Assembly (NCBI GenBank): GCA_025455085.1
Contig: JALONF010000136.1
Coordinates: forward strand, 1-5,980
Length of the DNA stretch: 5,980 nucleotides
Direction of reading: 5' to 3'
DNA from: Ignavibacteriaceae bacterium
Lineage (GTDB): Bacteria; Bacteroidota; Ignavibacteria; Ignavibacteriales; Ignavibacteriaceae
Below, piece after piece: positions 1-4,265 of this stretch (its first letter is position 1; each line of letters opens with the position of its first letter). The position numbers were made by a program, and so were the translations under genes. The notes below the pieces were generated by a model, which was given only the letters and a program-made list of their open reading frames with translations, was not told the DNA's origin and made no database searches.

Positions 1-18
1 AGACGAGTATCAAAAAAA

Positions 19-654
19 TTATTTCAAACAATCTGCAGGTTCTCCAAATTCAAAACCTTTTTTACCAGCAAGATCTATCGTGTAGTTCAGTACTGTTTCA
101 ATTATCGTATTGCTTTTTATATTGTCGTGAAAAACGATAACTGAATTTCTTTGCAAATACTTTTCAATAGCATATTTCACTTTTTCAATATTATTTTCAA
201 AATCATAAGTCAGCAAATTCCACATCACACACTTCATATTTAATTCTTTCATCAATCCATTCGTCTTCAGATTAAATTTTCCGTGTGCCGGTCTAAAATA
301 TTTTACATCATAATTGAATTTATCTTTCAACATACTATTAAATGCAGATAATTCTTTAATGGATTCTTCACGGTTCATACTGGTGAGCAATTTATGATTC
401 ATAGTGTGATTTGCGATCGTATGTCCTGCGCTTAATAATTTTTCAGCCAATAATGGATGTTTAATAATATTATCTCCAACACAAAAAAAAACTGCTTTTA
501 TTTTATTTAGAGAAAGTACTCTGAGAATTTTTAACGTGGCTTCCTGAGTGGGACCATCATCAAAAGTTAACAGGATTTTATTATTAGTCGTTTCCCAGAT
601 AAAGTCATGAAAAACTTTCCGAATCAGTAAGGGAGGTGAATATCTGTACTTCAA
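19..654 (-). CDS. Polysaccharide deacetylase family protein (NodB homology domain, CE4-like)
   Basis: Predicted metal-dependent deacetylase of N- or O-acetylated polysaccharide (peptidoglycan, chitin or xylan type); the substrate cannot be told from sequence. The 211 residues are almost entirely NodB domain. Visible motifs are TFDDGP at 30-35 (catalytic-base Asp32, metal Asp33), NHTMNH at 82-87 (metal ligands His83 and His87), FRPAHG at 120-125 (motif 3 Arg121), Trp145 with Asp151 (motif 4 region) and VIVFHDN at 172-178 (motif 5 His176), so the active site looks complete. The start is TTG: an in-frame TAA lies two codons upstream, and no ATG, GTG or other TTG occurs before TFDDGP. The TTG overlaps the TGA stop of rtcB by four bases in all (TTGA), implying translational coupling as the last visible gene of an archease-rtcB-deacetylase unit. 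There is no hydrophobic signal peptide or transmembrane segment, which is odd for an enzyme expected to act on envelope sugar, so a cytoplasmic role or unconventional export is possible. Family assignment is firm; function is open. Confidence 0.9.
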   Translation of the reverse strand: MKYRYSPPLLIRKVFHDFIWETTNNKILLTFDDGPTQEATLKILRVLSLNKIKAVFFCVGDNIIKHPLLAEKLLSAGHTIANHTMNHKLLTSMNREESIKELSAFNSMLKDKFNYDVKYFRPAHGKFNLKTNGLMKELNMKCVMWNLLTYDFENNIEKVKYAIEKYLQRNSVIVFHDNIKSNTIIETVLNYTIDLAGKKGFEFGEPADCLK

Positions 655-2105
655 CCTTTAATCACTCCAACAGGTTTTATCTTTGCAACTTTCCGTGTAA
701 TACCTTCTTTATGCATCACTTCAACAACATCGGAAACATCCTTATACGCATCCGACATTTCTTCAGCAATTGTCTTATAGCCTTTCGCTTGAATTGCTAT
801 TCCCTTTTTATTCAGTTCAGCTATAAGATCTCTTCCTTTGGCATTTTTCAGTGCTCTAGTGCGGCTTAAATTTCTTCCTGCACCGTGACACGAGCTTCCA
901 AATGTTTCTTCCATTGATTTCTCTGTTCCCACTAATATGTAAGAGTATCTTCCCATATCTCCAGGAATAAGAACAGGTTGCCCCACTCCCTGATACTTAG
1001 CTGGAATCATCTTACTCCGGGGCGGAAATGCTCTCGTAGCACCTTTTCGATGGACACAAACTTCTTTTTCTTCTTTACCGATTTTATGCTTTTCGATTTT
1101 AGCAATGTTATGACATACATCATAAAGTAATTTAAATCCTAATTCCGATTCGGTCATAGAGAAAGTATCTTTCAATACTTTTTTTGCCAGATGCATTATC
1201 ACCTGACGGTTATTCCATGCAAAGTTCGCTGCAGCCTGCATAGCCGCAAGATAATCCTGTCCTTCCTGAGATTTTATTGGAGCGCATGCGAGCTGTTTAT
1301 CAGGCAATTTGAAACCGTACTTTTTGCTTGCCTGAAGAAGAACTTTCAAGTAATCATCACAGACCTGATAACCGAGTCCGCGCGAACCTGTATGAATCTG
1401 GATAACTATCTGTCCCTGAAAAAGTCCAAACACTTCAGCAACTTTTGCATCATAAATTTCTTCAACAACATCCACCTCAAGAAAATGATTACCGGAACCA
1501 AGAGTTCCAACCTGATCTGCACCTCGTTCAAAGGCACGCTTACTTACAACTTCTGTATCTGCATTTTTAAGCGTTCCGCTCTCTTCGGTGAAATCAATAT
1601 CAGATGAAGAACCAAGGTCATTTTCCAGCGCCCAAACAGATCCTTTGGTTAAAACTTTTTTTAAATCAATCATGGAAAGTTTTTTGATTGCACCACTGGC
1701 ACCTACACCAGTTGGGACTGCCTGAAACAACTTTGAGACAAGATCATCAATTCTATTTTGGATACGTTCATATTCAATATTAGTTGTCGCAAGTCTGACT
1801 CCACAATTGATATCGTAACCAACTCCTCCAGGAGAAATTACTCCTTCATCAAGATTAGTTGCAGCTACACCCCCAATTGGAAATCCATATCCCCAGTGAA
1901 TGTCAGGCATTGCAAGTGAATATTTTTCAATTCCCGGAAGATGTGCAACATTGACAACTTGTTTCAGAGCTTCATCATCTTTCAATCCTTTTTCAATCAT
2001 ATCACGAGAAATGTAAATTCGTCCGGGAACTTGCATTTGTCCGGTTTGAGGTATCTCCCATAAATTTTCCCGAACTTTTACTAATTCAATTCCACCTACA
2101 TTCAC
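651..2105 (-). CDS. rtcB: RtcB, tRNA-splicing/RNA-repair ligase (3'-phosphate to 5'-OH, GTP- and Mn-dependent)
   Basis: Cytoplasmic RNA ligase that joins a 2',3'-cyclic phosphate or 3'-phosphate end to a 5'-hydroxyl end through RtcB-GMP and RNA-ppG intermediates. The protein has 484 residues, close to the roughly 480 of the archaeal-type long form and longer than the roughly 408 of E. coli RtcB. Family landmarks are all present: PDIHWGYGFPIGG at 67-79, YDINCGVRL at 97-105 (metal ligands Asp98 and Cys101), GSGNHFLEV at 203-211 (Asn206, His207), IHTGSRGLG at 237-245 (His238), HN at 332-333 (His332), PGDMGRYSYILVG at 381-393, and SSCHGAGR at 404-411, where His407 corresponds to the guanylylated histidine. 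The C-terminus ends in the characteristic PVGVIKG. The start is GTG, supported by AGGAG seven bases upstream and by an in-frame stop shortly before. It lies 24 bases downstream of the archease gene, its known partner, and overlaps the deacetylase start. No rtcR or rtcA is visible here, so I infer operon expression without the E. coli-type sigma54 regulator nearby. Confidence 0.98.
   Translation of the reverse strand: MNVGGIELVKVRENLWEIPQTGQMQVPGRIYISRDMIEKGLKDDEALKQVVNVAHLPGIEKYSLAMPDIHWGYGFPIGGVAATNLDEGVISPGGVGYDINCGVRLATTNIEYERIQNRIDDLVSKLFQAVPTGVGASGAIKKLSMIDLKKVLTKGSVWALENDLGSSSDIDFTEESGTLKNADTEVVSKRAFERGADQVGTLGSGNHFLEVDVVEEIYDAKVAEVFGLFQGQIVIQIHTGSRGLGYQVCDDYLKVLLQASKKYGFKLPDKQLACAPIKSQEGQDYLAAMQAAANFAWNNRQVIMHLAKKVLKDTFSMTESELGFKLLYDVCHNIAKIEKHKIGKEEKEVCVHRKGATRAFPPRSKMIPAKYQGVGQPVLIPGDMGRYSYILVGTEKSMEETFGSSCHGAGRNLSRTRALKNAKGRDLIAELNKKGIAIQAKGYKTIAEEMSDAYKDVSDVVEVMHKEGITRKVAKIKPVGVIKG
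665..668 (-). promoter_or_regulatory. Possible ribosome binding site for the TTG-started deacetylase gene
   Basis: On the minus strand GGAG lies inside the last codons of rtcB, 10 bases before the TTG start. A weaker AAAGG abuts the start itself. The spacing is at the long end, but the site supports re-initiation at a TTG that overlaps the upstream stop codon. Confidence 0.4.
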
Positions 2106-2112
2106 AGTCTTG

Positions 2113-2117
2113 CTCCT
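2113..2117 (-). promoter_or_regulatory. Ribosome binding site of rtcB deciding the GTG start
   Basis: The minus strand reads AGGAG seven bases before a GTG codon. This is the strongest Shine-Dalgarno match at any start in the window and it fixes the non-ATG start of rtcB. The next in-frame methionine is Met24, inside conserved sequence. The site lies in the 24-base gap after the archease stop codon. Confidence 0.8.
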
Positions 2118-2129
2118 GCCCTTACATTA

Positions 2130-2558
2130 CTAAATATCAAAAACCACAAGAGTTGAGTAATCATTATCTTTTTCGACTATCTCTAACTGATGATAAGTTA
2201 CCGATTTAATTTCCTGTTTAAGTTGGATATCATTTTTAAGCTTAACACCTTTTAACTCAGCAGAAAGTTCGCACCCATCAGCATCATCAAAAATTTTTAT
2301 TGATTGAATGGAAGTGCAAAGCCACTTTTTTGTAATGAGGAGATAATTTAATTCATTTAAAAAAGTAACCAACAACTCTTCTTTGGAGGATGCGGATAAT
2401 TCTAATTCTAACATGTCATCTTCCTCAATTTTTATTTCACCGGCAACTGAAACAAACCACGCCTCTGCACCTGCAGTGAACAGATCTTCTAGACTTCCGC
2501 CAATCAATTCTACGGCTATATCCGCTGTATGGTCAACAAACTTGTAACTTTTACTCAT
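2130..2558 (-). CDS. Archease, RtcB activator protein
   Basis: Small cytoplasmic partner of RtcB. In archaea and humans, archease promotes RtcB guanylylation, makes it multiple-turnover and broadens nucleotide use. The 142-residue length is typical of the family. Visible signatures are the N-terminal FVDHTADI at 7-14 (Asp9 and Asp13, putative metal region), the segment EIKSVTYHQLEI near 115-127, and the C-terminal VVFDI, whose penultimate Asp141 matches the conserved terminal acidic metal ligand of the family. The ATG start puts DHTADI at the usual distance from the N-terminus. No Shine-Dalgarno sequence precedes it: the 5' sequence is AT-rich (TTATTTTAGAAAT before ATG). It is the first gene of the minus-strand unit, followed 24 bases later by rtcB, which strongly supports the assignment. 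Its promoter must lie in the 100-base spacer shared with the divergent transporter gene. Confidence 0.95.
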   Translation of the reverse strand: MSKSYKFVDHTADIAVELIGGSLEDLFTAGAEAWFVSVAGEIKIEEDDMLELELSASSKEELLVTFLNELNYLLITKKWLCTSIQSIKIFDDADGCELSAELKGVKLKNDIQLKQEIKSVTYHQLEIVEKDNDYSTLVVFDI

Positions 2559-2658
2559 ATTTCTAAAATAACGTATTCTTTGACTAAAATTTAATAATGA
2601 ATTTATTAAAAAGAACCTGATTTATACTGATGACCATTAATTATATTTGACTTAATCA
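2559..2658. promoter_or_regulatory. Divergent intergenic region between the archease and EamA transporter genes
   Basis: This 100-base, strongly AT-rich spacer must hold promoters for both directions. On the plus strand TATATTTG at 2642-2649 matches the Bacteroidota -7 consensus TAnnTTTG exactly, though the expected -33 element is poor. A TTGACT at 2580-2585 could be a sigma70-type -35, with only a weak -10 (TTATTA) 17 bases on. For the minus strand I find no convincing promoter pair; a TATAAA lies at 2626-2621 without a well-spaced -35. Neither gene has a Shine-Dalgarno sequence here, and I see no clear operator palindrome. Confidence 0.45.
2642..2649 (+). promoter_or_regulatory. Possible Bacteroidota-type -7 promoter box upstream of the transporter gene
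   Basis: TATATTTG fits TAnnTTTG at every fixed position and ends nine bases before the ATG of the EamA gene. If used, transcription would begin only a few bases before the start codon, giving a nearly leaderless message, consistent with the missing Shine-Dalgarno sequence. AT-rich sequence makes chance matches fairly likely, and the -33 partner is weak. Confidence 0.3.
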
Positions 2659-3519
2659 ATGAAAAATCTTTCCGAACATCAAAAAGGACTGCTTTATGTT
2701 TTCACTGCTGCACTTCTGTGGAGCAGCGGTGGACTTTTTATTAAGCTGATTTCCCTTTCTGCGATGCATCTTTCATTCTTCAGATGCTTAATTGCAGCAA
2801 TTACATTTGTACTGATATTCAGGAAGCGAGTTCTGCTAATTAATAAGTTAAGTATTATCAATTCACTTTTTTACGCAGTGGTGCTAATTACATTTGTTAT
2901 TGCCACCAAGGCGACTACTGCTGCAAATGCAATTTTCCTTCAGGCAACTGCACCTATCTATGTGTTGATATTTGAACCATTGTTAAATAAAACTAAATAC
3001 GATCGTATTAATATTATTACTGTCGGAGTGTGCATCATCGGGATGATTTTATTTTTTATTGGAAAACTTGAACCGGGACATCTTGAAGGCAACTTCATTG
3101 CACTTTTATCAGGAATTACTTTCGCTGCTTTATTCTTAGGGATGAAACAAAACGATCAGCAATATCAGCAGAGCAGCATTTTCTGGGGTAATATACTTGT
3201 GGCACTAATTTGCATTCCGTTTCTTTTTACAATTAAAGCTATAACAGTTACAGATTTGTGGATGGTTACGTTCCTTGGTGTATTTCAGATTGCTGTTGCA
3301 TATGCATTCTTTGCTTCAGGATTGAAAAGAATCTTAGCGGTTGAAGCTTCAATTATTTCAATGGTTGAGCCGGTGTTTAATCCGGTCTGGGTATTTCTTG
3401 GATATGGAGAAGTTCCAACTTTTACAGCAATCATCGGTGGACTGATAATTTTAGGAGCGATTGTTGTGAGAAGTTTAATTGCAGGAACGTCAAATTTGAA
3501 ACGAAAGTTTAATTTTTAG
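2659..3519 (+). CDS. EamA/DMT-superfamily transporter (10-TM permease)
   Basis: Inner-membrane permease of the drug/metabolite transporter superfamily. Members export or import amino acids, nucleosides, sugars or other metabolites, and the substrate cannot be read from the sequence. The 286 residues contain about ten hydrophobic segments, near 11-30, 37-54, 66-83, 88-108, 117-135, 143-161, 172-192, 199-219, 226-248 and 253-273. These form two EamA repeats, roughly 11-134 and 144-271. Typical features are ALLWSSGG at 18-25 in TM1, the Ala/Thr-rich stretch before FLQATAPIYVLIFEPLL at 93-109 closing the first repeat, and EASIISMVEPVFNPVWVFLGYGE at 229-251 in the matching place of the second. The C-terminal tail (NLKRKFNF) is basic, as expected for a cytoplasmic end. 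The ATG start lies just before TM1 and has no Shine-Dalgarno sequence. The gene stands alone on the plus strand, divergent from archease and convergent with pdxH, one base from its stop, so the neighbours give no substrate clue. Confidence 0.93.
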   Translation: MKNLSEHQKGLLYVFTAALLWSSGGLFIKLISLSAMHLSFFRCLIAAITFVLIFRKRVLLINKLSIINSLFYAVVLITFVIATKATTAANAIFLQATAPIYVLIFEPLLNKTKYDRINIITVGVCIIGMILFFIGKLEPGHLEGNFIALLSGITFAALFLGMKQNDQQYQQSSIFWGNILVALICIPFLFTIKAITVTDLWMVTFLGVFQIAVAYAFFASGLKRILAVEASIISMVEPVFNPVWVFLGYGEVPTFTAIIGGLIILGAIVVRSLIAGTSNLKRKFNF

Positions 3520-3520
3520 T

Positions 3521-4168
3521 TTAGGGAGACAACCGAAATTTTTTCCACTTCTTGTTAACTTTCTTATAACAGATTCTATCGTGCAACCTGTTTTCCCTAC
3601 CCTGCCAGAATTCAAAATATTCTGGAACTAATACAAATCCTCCCCAGTCCGGCGGTAATGGAATCTGCTTCCCTTTAAACTCACGTTTAAAAATCTGAAA
3701 TTTTGCTTCAAGATAATCTCTGCCGGGAATCATTTTACTCTGTTCGGAAGTCCATGCAGCTAATCGGCTATCAAGTGGTCGTGTGTCGAAATATTTTTTT
3801 GATTCCGCCCGGGAAATCTTTTTAATTATACCCTCAACCCTGATTTGTCTTTCGAGTTCTGCCCAAAAAAATAAAAGTGCGGCAGATGAATTTTCAGCAA
3901 GGTTTTTCCCTTTTTTACTTGTGTAGTTAGTAAAAAAAGTGAAACCATTTTTACTTAATGCTTTTAATAGTACTACCCTCACCGAAGGTTTTGCTTTATC
4001 ATCAGCGGTTGCCAGAACCATTGCATTTGGCTCAATTAGCCCAACTTTCATAACCTCGTTAAACCATCTCTCAAATTGGCTTAAAGGATTTTTCTGAACG
4101 GTTTCTTCAGATAAATTGTTTAGCTTATATTCACGCCGTAGATTATTTATGGACTTACTAACTTTCAT
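3521..4168 (-). CDS. pdxH: Pyridoxamine/pyridoxine 5'-phosphate oxidase PdxH
   Basis: FMN-dependent cytoplasmic enzyme that oxidises pyridoxine 5'-phosphate or pyridoxamine 5'-phosphate to pyridoxal 5'-phosphate, the last step of DXP-dependent B6 synthesis and part of the salvage route. Its 215 residues match the usual length (E. coli 218). Motifs in order: NPLSQFERWF at 27-36, RVVLLK at 64-69 and FTNYTSKKG at 79-87 (FMN phosphate and ring contacts), ERQIRVEG at 106-113, KKYFDTRPLDS at 124-134 (substrate-phosphate contacts Tyr126, Arg130, Ser134), WTSEQS at 139-144, PPDWGGF at 172-178, and the PdxH signature FEFWQGRENRLHDR at 185-198, with Arg194 and His196 at the positions that contact the coenzyme. 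The protein ends RLSP, like the RLAP of E. coli. All expected residues are present, so the enzyme is probably active. The gene is monocistronic here, convergent with the transporter gene and divergent from the 2-oxoglutarate dehydrogenase gene. No Shine-Dalgarno sequence precedes the ATG. Confidence 0.97.
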   Translation of the reverse strand: MKVSKSINNLRREYKLNNLSEETVQKNPLSQFERWFNEVMKVGLIEPNAMVLATADDKAKPSVRVVLLKALSKNGFTFFTNYTSKKGKNLAENSSAALLFFWAELERQIRVEGIIKKISRAESKKYFDTRPLDSRLAAWTSEQSKMIPGRDYLEAKFQIFKREFKGKQIPLPPDWGGFVLVPEYFEFWQGRENRLHDRICYKKVNKKWKKFRLSP

Positions 4169-4187
4169 ACATATTTGATCAAGTTGG

Positions 4188-4217
4188 TTGAATTAAGTTT
4201 CTCTATTTAATTATAAA
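4188..4217 (+). promoter_or_regulatory. Candidate sigma70-like promoter for the kgd-type gene
   Basis: TTGAAT at 4188-4193 and TATAAA at 4212-4217 are separated by 18 bases, an acceptable -35/-10 spacing. They would start transcription around 4224, leaving a leader of about 40 bases before the ATG at 4266. The AT-rich background weakens the call. Confidence 0.4.
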
Positions 4218-4236
4218 ATTCTTTAATAAGTTACAA
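4210..4236 (-). promoter_or_regulatory. Candidate sigma70-like promoter for pdxH
   Basis: On the minus strand a perfect TATAAT (4215-4210) follows TTGTAA (4236-4231) with a short 15-base spacer. It would give a pdxH leader of roughly 35 bases. The -10 is good, but the spacing is below optimum, and the -10 overlaps that of the opposing candidate promoter. Confidence 0.35.
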
Positions 4237-4265
4237 AAAAAGAAATAAAATACTAATAACTTTAT

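Larger units (their letters stand above)
4169..4265. promoter_or_regulatory. Divergent promoter region between pdxH and the kgd-type gene
   Basis: A 97-base, very AT-rich spacer with an A-rich tract at about 4234-4250. It must carry the 5' signals of both genes. Candidate core elements face both ways and overlap around 4210-4217, so the two promoters could compete for polymerase. I see no obvious inverted-repeat operator, riboswitch or Shine-Dalgarno sequence. Confidence 0.6.

Noticed and set aside
1..18. Possible terminator after the deacetylase gene
   Set aside because: Only 18 bases lie beyond the stop codon; on the coding strand these show a short T run but no hairpin, and the rest is outside the window.
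483..491. Run of nine A bases (nine T on the coding strand) inside the deacetylase gene as a possible frameshift or slippage site
   Set aside because: It encodes Val-Phe-Phe in the conserved AVFFCVG strand of the NodB fold, and the frame is intact on both sides.
636..869. Plus-strand open frame of 77 codons
   Set aside because: It lies antisense to the strongly conserved C-terminal part of rtcB and has a low-complexity Phe/Cys/His-rich translation with no domain; it is a shadow frame.
1191..1607. Plus-strand open frame of 138 codons
   Set aside because: It lies entirely antisense to the rtcB core, whose catalytic motifs prove the minus-strand frame; its translation resembles nothing recognisable.
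4158..4172. Four-codon upstream ORF (ATG TAT GAA AGT TAG) overlapping the pdxH start on the minus strand
   Set aside because: It is real in sequence, but without an SD and with such short length it is easily explained by chance; conservation in relatives would be needed to take it seriously.
4257..4264. TAACTTTA as a Bacteroidota -7 box for the kgd-type gene
   Set aside because: It lacks the final G and would start transcription at or after the ATG at 4266; the upstream TTGAAT/TATAAA pair is more sensible.
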